This document shows positions 1-5,688 of a stretch of DNA of 9,048 nt, in pieces. The stretch lies in contig JAGBHJ010000148.1 of the NCBI GenBank assembly GCA_017935525.1, positions 1 to 9,048 on the forward strand, given 5' to 3'. Position 1 is the stretch's first letter. Every line of letters begins with the position of its first letter. A program made the position numbers and the translations under genes. The notes under the pieces were generated by a model, which was not told the origin of the DNA, did not search any database, and saw only the letters and a list, made by a program, of their open reading frames with translations. The DNA is from Clostridia bacterium (GTDB lineage Bacteria > Bacillota > Clostridia > HGM11327).

Positions 1-185
1 TCGCAGGGCTCATAACCACATTGAAGCAATATTCCCTGCAGCTGCTGCGACTCGTGCACGTTCATCTGACAACCAAACGTATATATAAATTGCTTTTTGT
101 TGGCACCGTTATTGAGGGCGGCCAGCTTTGCTATATGATCGCAAAAAACCTCGTCCTGCGAAAGATCAATAATACTCTTTTTCAA
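1..185 (-). CDS. miaB: MiaB, tRNA-2-methylthio-N6-dimethylallyladenosine synthase (N-terminal part only)
   Basis: This is the first 61 codons of a minus-strand gene that runs off the left edge. MiaB is a radical-SAM methylthiotransferase that adds a methylthio group to i6A37 in tRNAs reading U-starting codons, and works in the cytoplasm. The visible segment has a polar lead of about 32 residues, then the family signature FIYTFGCQMN and HESQQLQGILLQCGY. The Cys of GCQMN (residue 39 from the UUG) is expected to be the first of three cysteines holding the auxiliary iron-sulfur cluster. The GCQMN form favours MiaB over MtaB or RimO. Start choice: an in-frame ATG (192-194) directly abuts AAGGAG with no spacer, so it is unlikely to be used. 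The in-frame TTG at 183-185 lies 9 nt after AAGGAG and is preferred. The radical-SAM and TRAM domains lie outside the window. Family call is firm; the start is less sure. Confidence 0.88.
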   Translation of the reverse strand, partial: MKKSIIDLSQDEVFCDHIAKLAALNNGANKKQFIYTFGCQMNVHESQQLQGILLQCGYEPC

Positions 186-195
186 ATCTGACATC

Positions 196-200
196 TCCTT
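196..200 (-). promoter_or_regulatory. Ribosome binding site deciding the miaB start
   Basis: On the minus strand AAGGAG is followed immediately by ATG and then, after 9 nt, by an in-frame TTG. Normal Shine-Dalgarno spacing (about 5-10 nt) fits the TTG, not the ATG. Confidence 0.6.
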
Positions 201-213
201 TTTATCACACTAT

Positions 214-242
214 ATTTTATCACAAATGAGAGAAAATTTCAA
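214..242 (-). promoter_or_regulatory. Predicted sigma-A promoter of miaB
   Basis: Minus-strand TTGAAA (237-242), a spacer of exactly 17 nt, and TAAAAT (214-219), with TG one base upstream of the -10 (extended -10). Transcription would start near 207, giving a leader of only about 20 nt that just holds the ribosome site. It lies downstream of the fucosidase terminator, so miaB appears to be transcribed independently. Confidence 0.65.
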
Positions 243-310
243 CAGATACCGACAAAAAATATATAAATTTATGGCAGACGGTTCTCAACAATGTGTAGTT
301 TCTGCAGGAT

Positions 311-345
311 AAAACAAAACAGAGAATGCCACAAGTATCCTCTGT
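311..345 (-). terminator. Rho-independent terminator of the fucosidase gene
   Basis: Read on the minus strand, ACAGAGGAT (337-345) pairs with ATTCTCTGT (319-327) over 9 bp with one G-U pair and a 9-nt loop, followed by TTTGTTTT (311-318). It begins about 25 nt after the fucosidase stop codon. Confidence 0.7.
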
Positions 346-369
346 CGGTCTTTGTAAATGTTGTTACGG

Positions 370-1563
370 TTACCACTCGATTTCTATAACTATCGGCTCG
401 GATGCAAACGCATCCACGTCTATATCCTTTATGTGGAGCAAATTATCCTTACCAAATCCTGTGTTGCCGTCAACAAATTCCGGCAAAAGCTCAATGTCAA
501 AGCGAAGCGGACGACCGGAGTTCATCAATCGCACGCTCTTGGGTGCGTTGGGGTATTTTGTAAACACCACCGCAGTACCGCAGGTGCCGTTGTGGAAGTG
601 GAAATAAGACTTGCCGTTTTTCTTTGTGGCGATCCATTCCCCGCCGATAACGTTGTATTCGTAATCATCAGCCTCATGGTCCTCAAGGCAGCCCTCCATT
701 CTTTGGTACCAATTACCTACGGTCTCAAGCCTTGCAACGTGAACAGGATCAAAAGTACCGTCAGCTCTGGGACCTATATTGAGCAGATAGCTTCCGCCCA
801 TAGCCATCATCTTGTCAATGGAGGTTGTAAGGTGGCGGATGGAGTAGAACGTCGCATCCTTTCTGTATCCCCAGCTCTGCATATCCACGGAGTTGCAGGC
901 TTCCGTCATCCTTGTAAAGCGAGCGCCTCCGGGAGCCTCGTATTCCCTCTCAGGGGTGGAGAAATCTCCGGTATCAAATCCTCTGTCATTGATAAAAATA
1001 CCCGGCTGAAGGCTTCTTACGAGCTCGTTGATGCTCTTATCCTGTATCTGTGGCGGAATGTCCCAGAACATTGTGTATATGGGACCGTAGTTTGTTAAAA
1101 GCTCCGTAACCTGGTTCTTTACGTACTCGATATAAGCGTCCATATTGACCTCATCTCTCTGCACAACTCTCCATTGATGTGTGGAAAGAGGGTTATAGCC
1201 GTACTTATGATGCCAATCGGGGTTTGAGTAATAAAGCGACAAAAGCATGCCGTGCTTGTGACAGGCGTCTGCCAGCATCTTAAGAACATCCTTGCCGTAA
1301 GGCGTGTTCATTATGTTGTAATCCGTATATTTTGTGTCCCACATGCAAAAGCCATCGTGATGCTTTGTGGTAAAGCAGATATACTTCATACCGCATTTCT
1401 TAGCCAAAAGAACCCATTCTTCGGGGTCATACTTGTATGGATCATAGGTTTTTGCTATTGCCTCATATTCCTCACGGGGGATATTGTAGCGCGCAATAGC
1501 CTGCTCCTGGAGCTCCGTTGCGGCATATATTCCCCAATGGATAAACATACCGAATTTATTCAT
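370..1563 (-). CDS. GH29 alpha-L-fucosidase-like glycoside hydrolase, cytoplasmic
   Basis: A 397-residue protein with hallmarks of glycoside hydrolase family 29, retaining enzymes that release terminal alpha-L-fucose. Visible motifs: KFGMFIHWG at residues 3-11, TTKHHDGF at 65-72 (the His pair contacts fucose in known GH29 structures), YTMFWD at 163-168 with D168 the likely nucleophile, GDFSTPE at 199-205, and an EAC...SWGY segment at 221-233. E205 and E221 are candidate acid/base residues; the sequence alone does not decide. A beta-rich C-terminal part follows from about residue 300. There is no signal peptide, so it should act on imported fucosylated oligosaccharides. Start is fixed by an in-frame TAG directly before the ATG. 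AGGA lies 11 nt upstream, a rather long spacing. The N-terminus is several residues shorter than usual, since family members normally have extra residues before FGMFIHWG. The gene sits alone between its own promoter and terminator, with no transporter nearby. Exact substrate linkage is unknown. Confidence 0.9.
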   Translation of the reverse strand: MNKFGMFIHWGIYAATELQEQAIARYNIPREEYEAIAKTYDPYKYDPEEWVLLAKKCGMKYICFTTKHHDGFCMWDTKYTDYNIMNTPYGKDVLKMLADACHKHGMLLSLYYSNPDWHHKYGYNPLSTHQWRVVQRDEVNMDAYIEYVKNQVTELLTNYGPIYTMFWDIPPQIQDKSINELVRSLQPGIFINDRGFDTGDFSTPEREYEAPGGARFTRMTEACNSVDMQSWGYRKDATFYSIRHLTTSIDKMMAMGGSYLLNIGPRADGTFDPVHVARLETVGNWYQRMEGCLEDHEADDYEYNVIGGEWIATKKNGKSYFHFHNGTCGTAVVFTKYPNAPKSVRLMNSGRPLRFDIELLPEFVDGNTGFGKDNLLHIKDIDVDAFASEPIVIEIEW

Positions 1564-1610
1564 CTATTTTTCCGTCCTTTACAGTGCCCTTTTGAGGCTT
1601 TAATGGGAAT

Positions 1611-1639
1611 ATTATAGCATTAAATCGTGTATTTTTCAA
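1611..1639 (-). promoter_or_regulatory. Predicted sigma-A promoter of the GH29 gene
   Basis: Minus-strand TTGAAA (1634-1639), a 17-nt spacer, and a perfect TATAAT (1611-1616) with TG one base upstream (extended -10). Expected transcription start is near 1604, about 40 nt before the ATG. This also shows the protein cannot begin much earlier than annotated. Confidence 0.75.
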
Positions 1640-1692
1640 TAGATAGGCACAAAGTTTTGTAAAAAGTCCATTTTGCAAGTATTCCTGCATCT

Positions 1693-1748
1693 TGTGAAAC
1701 ATTTTTGACTGTGTAAATAATTATTCAGCGCTATTAAATTGTTTCACA
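1693..1748. repeat. 9-nt inverted repeat, possible paired operator half-sites
   Basis: TGTGAAACA (1693-1701) and its exact reverse complement TGTTTCACA (1740-1748) are separated by 38 nt, about 3.6 to 4.5 helical turns depending on where it is measured. They lie 54 to 109 nt upstream of the GH29 -35 box. There is no T-tract, so this is not a terminator. A binding site for a fucosidase regulator is an inference; no regulator gene is adjacent. Confidence 0.4.
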
Positions 1749-1758
1749 CGCAGATTAT

Positions 1759-1791
1759 TTTTCAACATTCACGTGGATAAAATGTTGAAAA
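1759..1791. repeat. 10-nt inverted repeat, hairpin or operator
   Basis: TTTTCAACAT (1759-1768) and ATGTTGAAAA (1782-1791) are perfect inverted copies flanking a 13-nt centre. Neither strand has a proper T-tract after it with a GC-rich stem, so terminator function is doubtful. It lies only 10 nt from the preceding inverted repeat, and the two form one cluster. Confidence 0.45.
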
Positions 1792-1965
1792 GTCCGTTGA
1801 TTAGTGGAAAAACGTGTTCAAATGTCAGTATGTATGTCAATAAGCACCCCTTCCCCGATGTTCATAACTATACGCATGAGGACTTGCAGAAAAGAACAGT
1901 TAATGAAATAAACAAGCAGACGATCTTGCTCCGAAAATTATTATCGCTTCACCTCGTAATAGTTG

Positions 1966-1994
1966 TTGACAAAAAACCCGTTGTATGATACAAT
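1966..1994 (+). promoter_or_regulatory. Near-consensus sigma-A promoter of the GT2-licD unit
   Basis: Perfect TTGACA (1966-1971), exactly 17 nt, and TACAAT (1989-1994) with TG one base upstream of the -10. Transcription should start near 2001, leaving a leader of about 60 nt. This is the strongest promoter by sequence in the window. Confidence 0.8.
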
Positions 1995-2061
1995 TGTCTT
2001 CAAGCAGGGTACTCTCATCATCTCCCCTGACTTATTATTTTACAAACAAGCGAGGTACAGT

Positions 2062-3024
2062 ATGGAGCCGCTTATAAGTATAATCGTTCCCGTATATAAG
2101 GTCGAACAGTATCTGCGCGAGTGTATCGATTCGATCATAAATCAGACATACAAAAATCTTGAGATCATCCTTGTGGATGACGGTTCACCCGACAACTGCG
2201 GTATCATATGCGACGAATACTCCGCAAAGGATCCCAGGATCAAAGTGATCCACAAAGAAAACGGAGGGCAATCCGATGCGCGTAACCACGCCCTTAACGT
2301 TGCAAGCGGAGAGTTTTTCTCATTCGTTGACAGCGACGACTGGATAGAGCCGGACATGATCGAAACCATGATTAGAGCCATACTGGCAAGCCCCGAAACG
2401 AAAATGTGTTGTTGTGGAAGATATGATGTTTATCCCGGTCAAATTAAAAACGGTCTCTCACCCTCTGTTTCGGAATACATCTCCGCCGAAGAATTCTTGG
2501 TAAAACTCTTCAAAAAGAAGGAATGTGATGTCGCTGTATGGGACAAGTTATTTCATTGTTCATTGTTCGAAAATGTCAGATTTCCAATCGGCGAGATCAA
2601 TGAAGAAGTTGCCGTTATTTTTGGTACGATCAAAAACACATCTAAAGTTGCTATGATCAGCAAGCGTCTGTATAATTATAGGCATCGCCCAAGTAGCACC
2701 ACTCACGCTCCGTTTACGCAAAGAAATATGGTCGTTGTTAAAAACGCAAAGAACATCGTCGAAATCTGTGATAACAGATACCCCTCCATAAAAAAATATG
2801 CTTTGTGTTATTATTCTGAGCGTCTTTTAGAGACATGTATAAAGATGAGTTCCGCAGACGCCTTTGATCGCTCTGTGTACTCATCCTTGATGTCCGAGTT
2901 AAATGGCCTTAAACACTATCTTCGTCCATCTTATAGAGCAAGGTATTATATTCTATCTACGGGAATATACAGTAAAATTAAAAAAATATACACCACCGTC
3001 AGGAGGGCATTATGCACGAAATAG
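2062..3024 (+). CDS. GT2-family (GT-A fold) glycosyltransferase
   Basis: A 320-residue inverting sugar transferase of family 2, the type that adds a sugar from a nucleotide donor to capsule, exopolysaccharide or wall-glycan precursors on the inner face of the membrane. The GT-A domain fills the N-terminal half: SIIVPVYKVEQYLRECIDS at 6-24, the nucleotide-binding VDDGSPD at 38-44, the NGGQSDARN segment at 67-75, and the metal-binding DSDDW at 90-94. The C-terminal part carries the INEEVAVIF and RLYNYRHRPSSTTH segments common in this subgroup. No membrane segment is obvious. The ATG at 2062 is chosen: GAGG lies 6 nt upstream, the protein starts just before the family's first beta strand, and a longer frame from 1963 would begin inside the promoter. 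It overlaps licD by 13 nt, so translation is coupled. The 3' half is visibly more AT-rich than the core genes to the right. Donor sugar and acceptor cannot be read from sequence. Confidence 0.9.
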   Translation: MEPLISIIVPVYKVEQYLRECIDSIINQTYKNLEIILVDDGSPDNCGIICDEYSAKDPRIKVIHKENGGQSDARNHALNVASGEFFSFVDSDDWIEPDMIETMIRAILASPETKMCCCGRYDVYPGQIKNGLSPSVSEYISAEEFLVKLFKKKECDVAVWDKLFHCSLFENVRFPIGEINEEVAVIFGTIKNTSKVAMISKRLYNYRHRPSSTTHAPFTQRNMVVVKNAKNIVEICDNRYPSIKKYALCYYSERLLETCIKMSSADAFDRSVYSSLMSELNGLKHYLRPSYRARYYILSTGIYSKIKKIYTTVRRALCTK

Positions 3025-3803
3025 ATCTTGCAGAAAGAAAGAAGATCTCAATTGAGATACTTGACAACATCCATCAGCTCTGCCAAAAGCACGGTATAGA
3101 TTACTATATTGCATACGGCACACTACTTGGTGCAATACGCCACAAAGGCTTTATCCCGTGGGATGACGATATCGACATATGGGTACCCGTTGATCAGTTC
3201 AGAAGATTTATAGATGTTCTGGAGTCGGAATCAAAGTACACCGTAAAGAACCATTTGACTGACAATAATTGGTTCCACGCTTTTTCAAAGCTGTCAGACG
3301 ATTCTACTCTGCTTGTAAAAAAAGATCCGAATAATTTTGAGCACAAGCAAACTCCGTACGGCGTTGCGGTGGATCTGTTTCCATTGCTCAACTGCGAAGA
3401 CAGCTCCCATGTCAAAAGCTTACAAAACGCATATACGACATATACCAAGCTATTCCTTTGGGAAAGAGGCTTTTGCAAATCAACAATTAAAAAGATAGTT
3501 TTCTTCTGTATGTCCGCCATCGGTTTGAATTCATCTTTTTTTCATAAGAGATACGTAAAGCAACAGTTTAAGGATTATCCTTCAAAAAAAGTAGGCTTCC
3601 CCCTTTGTGTTTATCCCAAAAAGGATATTCATGATGCAGCATCTTTTCAAAAGGAGCTTGCATCATTTGAAGGAAATGAATTCTTCATCCCCAAAGGGTA
3701 TGACAAGATCCTTACTGCTTTGTACGGCGACTACATGACTCCCCCTCCTCCCGAAAAGCAGGTTTCGGGGCATGATGTTTTTGCGTACAGATTAGACGAT
3801 TAA
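3012..3803 (+). CDS. licD: LicD-family phosphotransferase
   Basis: A 263-residue member of the LicD family (nucleotidyltransferase-like fold). Known members attach phosphocholine or other phospho-polyol groups to surface glycans and teichoic acids. The diagnostic core is at residues 31-57: YYIAYGTLLGAIRHKGF followed by IPWDDDIDIW, where the acidic cluster D51-D55 is the expected metal-binding catalytic site. A second conserved patch, YGVAVDLFPL, lies about residues 117-126. The C-terminus, with a PKGYDKILTALYGDYMTPPP stretch near residues 226-245, matches the usual family ending, and the length is normal. There is no signal peptide. Start is supported by AGGAGGG (3001-3007) 4 nt before the ATG; it overlaps the GT2 gene by 13 nt. 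Inference: the GT2 enzyme adds a sugar and LicD decorates the same glycan. No choline uptake or activation genes (licA/B/C) are visible, so the transferred group is unknown. Confidence 0.9.
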   Translation: MHEIDLAERKKISIEILDNIHQLCQKHGIDYYIAYGTLLGAIRHKGFIPWDDDIDIWVPVDQFRRFIDVLESESKYTVKNHLTDNNWFHAFSKLSDDSTLLVKKDPNNFEHKQTPYGVAVDLFPLLNCEDSSHVKSLQNAYTTYTKLFLWERGFCKSTIKKIVFFCMSAIGLNSSFFHKRYVKQQFKDYPSKKVGFPLCVYPKKDIHDAASFQKELASFEGNEFFIPKGYDKILTALYGDYMTPPPPEKQVSGHDVFAYRLDD

Positions 3804-3809
3804 GTTCAC

Positions 3810-3855
3810 AATAATTCCCGTTATTCATAAAATATCGGGAATTATTATGTTTTTT
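3810..3855 (+). terminator. Strong rho-independent terminator of the GT2-licD unit
   Basis: AATAATTCCCG (3810-3820) pairs perfectly with CGGGAATTATT (3836-3846), an 11-bp stem with a 15-nt loop, followed by T6 at 3850-3855. It begins 6 nt after the licD stop. Confidence 0.9.
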
Positions 3856-3867
3856 ACAAATTAGGTA

Positions 3868-3896
3868 TTGCATTTTTGCCGAATCTGTGCTATAAT
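3868..3896 (+). promoter_or_regulatory. Predicted sigma-A promoter of secG
   Basis: TTGCAT (3868-3873), 17 nt, perfect TATAAT (3891-3896), with TG one base upstream (extended -10). It lies 12 nt after the upstream T-tract. Expected leader is about 50 nt. Confidence 0.75.
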
Positions 3897-3953
3897 ATTA
3901 CAGATTTTAGTGTTAGTTGCGTAATATAGGAAAAATCGGAAAGGATCATTATT

Positions 3954-4208
3954 ATGGAATTTTTGAAATATTTGGGTATTGGCATTCTGCTTTTGGTTGA
4001 CATCGTTATTATCGTGAGTGTGCTTCTCTCCTCCCCCAAGTCATCCGGTATGTCCGGTTTGGTTTCCGGCGGTGCAGAGACATTCTTCGGTAAGAACAAG
4101 GGCTCTGACCTTGAGTCTCAGATCACAAAGGTTCTCAAGATCGCAGGCATCGTTTTTGTTGTGCTCAGCATACTTCTTGCAACACTCATCAACAGAGCAG
4201 GTCTTTGA
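3954..4208 (+). CDS. secG: SecG, preprotein translocase subunit
   Basis: An 84-residue small membrane subunit of the SecYEG channel, which helps SecA push proteins across the cytoplasmic membrane. The layout is typical: a first hydrophobic helix (about residues 5-26), the conserved cytoplasmic loop SGLVSGGAETFFGKNKG in the middle, a short polar stretch, and a second helix (about 59-79). Length is normal for the family. The ATG is preceded by AAAGGA at a suitable distance. It has its own promoter and is followed by a terminator-like hairpin at 4224-4259. In many Firmicutes secG precedes rnr and smpB; here the next gene is cca instead. Identification is confident because of the SGGAETFFGK loop. 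Confidence 0.93.
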   Translation: MEFLKYLGIGILLLVDIVIIVSVLLSSPKSSGMSGLVSGGAETFFGKNKGSDLESQITKVLKIAGIVFVVLSILLATLINRAGL

Positions 4209-4223
4209 TAGTACAAGTACATG

Positions 4224-4259
4224 GGGCGGTATCGTAAAGCGGTACCGCTTGTTTGTTTT
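4224..4259 (+). terminator. Terminator-like hairpin between secG and cca
   Basis: GGGCGGTA (4224-4231) can pair with TACCGCTT (4243-4250): 6 Watson-Crick pairs plus two G-U pairs, with an 11-nt loop. It is followed by a broken T-tract, GTTTGTTTT (4251-4259). The right part, AAGCGGTACCGCTT (4237-4250), is itself a 14-nt palindrome. It ends one base before the preferred cca ATG (4260), so it could act as a secG terminator, as an attenuator, or to limit cca translation. Confidence 0.55.
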
Positions 4260-5603
4260 ATGAGCAGTTTTATTCCTACAAGCGTAGAATCCATCCTTTC
4301 CCGACTTACACAACACGGCTACAAGGCGTACCTTGTAGGCGGATGCGTCAGAGACTATATAGCAGGCATACCCCCACACGATTTTGACGTTACAACAAGC
4401 GCAACACCGGACAAGATCCTTGCTGTATTCCACGACGTAAAAACTGTCCCCACAGGTATCAGCCACGGCACAGTAACCGTTATAATGAACAACACGTCCG
4501 TAGAGGTCACCACCTTCCGCTGTGACGGAGATTATTCCGACCACAGACGCCCCGATTCGGTAACGTTTTCCACCGAATACCGTGACGACGCAGCGAGACG
4601 TGACTTTACCATGAACGCAATAGCCTACAATAACGAAGAAGGCATTGTTGACCCCTTTGGTGGTGCTGAGGATATCAAACAGGGCATTATAAGAGCAGTA
4701 GGCGACCCATACAAAAGGTTTGACGAGGACGCTTTGAGAATACTGCGTGCAGTAAGATTTGCATCCGTATTGGGCTTTGAGATAGAGAGTAATACCTCAA
4801 ACGCCATTCACGAGCTTTGTCATCTGTTATCCGGCGTTTCCGCAGAAAGGATCTCCTCGGAGCTTACAAAGCTTCTTTGCGGTAAAAACGTTGTTAAGGT
4901 CCTCACGGAATACAGTGACGTCATATCAACCGTAATTCCCGAGATCACCCCCATGATCGGCTTTTGCCAGCATAACCCCCATCACATATACGACGTATGG
5001 GAACACACCGTGCATACGGTGGATTCAATAAAGCCCGTTCCCTACCTCAGACTGGCGGCGTTATTCCACGACGTAGGAAAGCCGTCAACCTTTTCCATCC
5101 AAGCGGATGGCCTTGGGCATTTTTACGGGCATTCTGCCGCGGGTTGCACCATTGCGGAGGGAATTATAAAAAGGCTGAAGCTGCCCAACGACATCAGGGA
5201 TAAGGTCCTCACCATTATAAGATACCATGATCTGCAGATCCCCGCAGAAAAAAGCTCCGTTATGAAGTTTATGAGAAGGCACGGAAGTGATGCCCTTACT
5301 GACTTGATAGAAATGTTCAAGGCGGATAACCTGGCACTCTCACCCGAATTTCACTCAAGGCAGCAGCACTACGACCGCCTTGCAGAGTTTATGCAGGAGA
5401 TACTCAACGAGGATGCATGCTTTTCCATTAAGCACCTTGCCGTCAACGGCAACGACCTTATTGCGCTGGGCGTAAAGGAAGGCAAGCAGATAGGTACTCT
5501 TTTGAACCTGCTTTTGGATAAGGTAATAGCCTCACAGCTGCCGAATTCAAGGGACGCTCTGCTGGAATACGTTGCCACACATCTCAACGGCGAAAGCAGA
5601 TAG
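4260..5603 (+). CDS. cca: CCA tRNA nucleotidyltransferase (class II, with HD domain)
   Basis: A 447-residue template-independent polymerase that builds or repairs the 3' CCA end of tRNAs from CTP and ATP. Head-domain motifs are in order: AYLVGGCVRD (23-32), the metal carboxylates in HDFDVTTSATP (D41, D43) with VEVTTFR (E82), RRDFTMNA (113-120), and the nucleotide-selecting EDALR (156-160) leading into the helical neck and body. A C-terminal HD phosphohydrolase-type domain follows, with HNPHHIYDVWEHT and FHDVGKP (H270, D271). Sequence does not exclude an enzyme that adds only CC or only A. Start: two in-frame ATGs exist, 4221 and 4260. The second is preferred because the family fold begins soon after it and a hairpin covers the 13 codons between them. 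Neither ATG has a clear ribosome site, which is unusual here. No promoter of its own was seen; read-through from secG is possible. Confidence 0.92.
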   Translation: MSSFIPTSVESILSRLTQHGYKAYLVGGCVRDYIAGIPPHDFDVTTSATPDKILAVFHDVKTVPTGISHGTVTVIMNNTSVEVTTFRCDGDYSDHRRPDSVTFSTEYRDDAARRDFTMNAIAYNNEEGIVDPFGGAEDIKQGIIRAVGDPYKRFDEDALRILRAVRFASVLGFEIESNTSNAIHELCHLLSGVSAERISSELTKLLCGKNVVKVLTEYSDVISTVIPEITPMIGFCQHNPHHIYDVWEHTVHTVDSIKPVPYLRLAALFHDVGKPSTFSIQADGLGHFYGHSAAGCTIAEGIIKRLKLPNDIRDKVLTIIRYHDLQIPAEKSSVMKFMRRHGSDALTDLIEMFKADNLALSPEFHSRQQHYDRLAEFMQEILNEDACFSIKHLAVNGNDLIALGVKEGKQIGTLLNLLLDKVIASQLPNSRDALLEYVATHLNGESR

Positions 5604-5625
5604 AAAATATGTATAAAAAATTTAC

Positions 5626-5654
5626 TTTATATTTTACGGCAAAAGTAGTATAAT
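5626..5654 (+). promoter_or_regulatory. Predicted promoter of the regulator-S41 peptidase unit
   Basis: Perfect TATAAT (5649-5654) with a 4-of-6 -35, TTTATA (5626-5631), at 17 nt. The -10 is part of the 12-nt palindrome TATAATATTATA (5649-5660). No terminator separates it from cca, so read-through may add to expression. Confidence 0.5.
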
Positions 5655-5688
5655 ATTATAAAATACTCACCAGAAGGAGAAAACCGTT

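Larger units (their letters stand above)
1564..2061. other. 498-base intergenic region between divergent units
   Basis: No convincing gene. From left to right it holds the GH29 leader and promoter (to 1639), a weak dyad ACAAA-GT-TTTGT (1649-1660) just upstream of that -35, a 9-nt inverted repeat (1693-1701 and 1740-1748), a 10-nt inverted repeat (1759-1768 and 1782-1791), about 170 nt with nothing recognisable (1792-1965), and the glycosyltransferase promoter and leader (1966-2061). A GTG-initiated frame of 71 codons (1773-1988) crosses it but has no ribosome site and ends inside the promoter, so it is not called. Confidence 0.6.

Noticed and set aside
358..1098. 246-codon plus-strand open frame
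   Set aside because: It lies antisense over the GH29 gene, whose motifs are clear. The translated product shows no family features.
1773..1988. GTG-initiated frame of 71 codons in the gap before the glycosyltransferase
   Set aside because: No ribosome site, no recognisable family, crosses an inverted repeat and ends inside the GT2 promoter. Judged chance, though a decayed small gene cannot be fully excluded.
2005..2029. CAGGG...CCCTG hairpin in the GT2 leader, possible attenuator
   Set aside because: Only a 5-bp stem with a 15-nt loop and no T-tract; too weak to call.
1963..2061. Upstream TTG extension of the glycosyltransferase
   Set aside because: The extension begins within the -35 to -10 region of the promoter, so it would not be transcribed. 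The ATG at 2062 has a ribosome site and fits the family start.
4041..4544. 167-codon minus-strand open frame over secG and cca
   Set aside because: Antisense shadow of two confidently identified genes; cysteine-rich product without family features.
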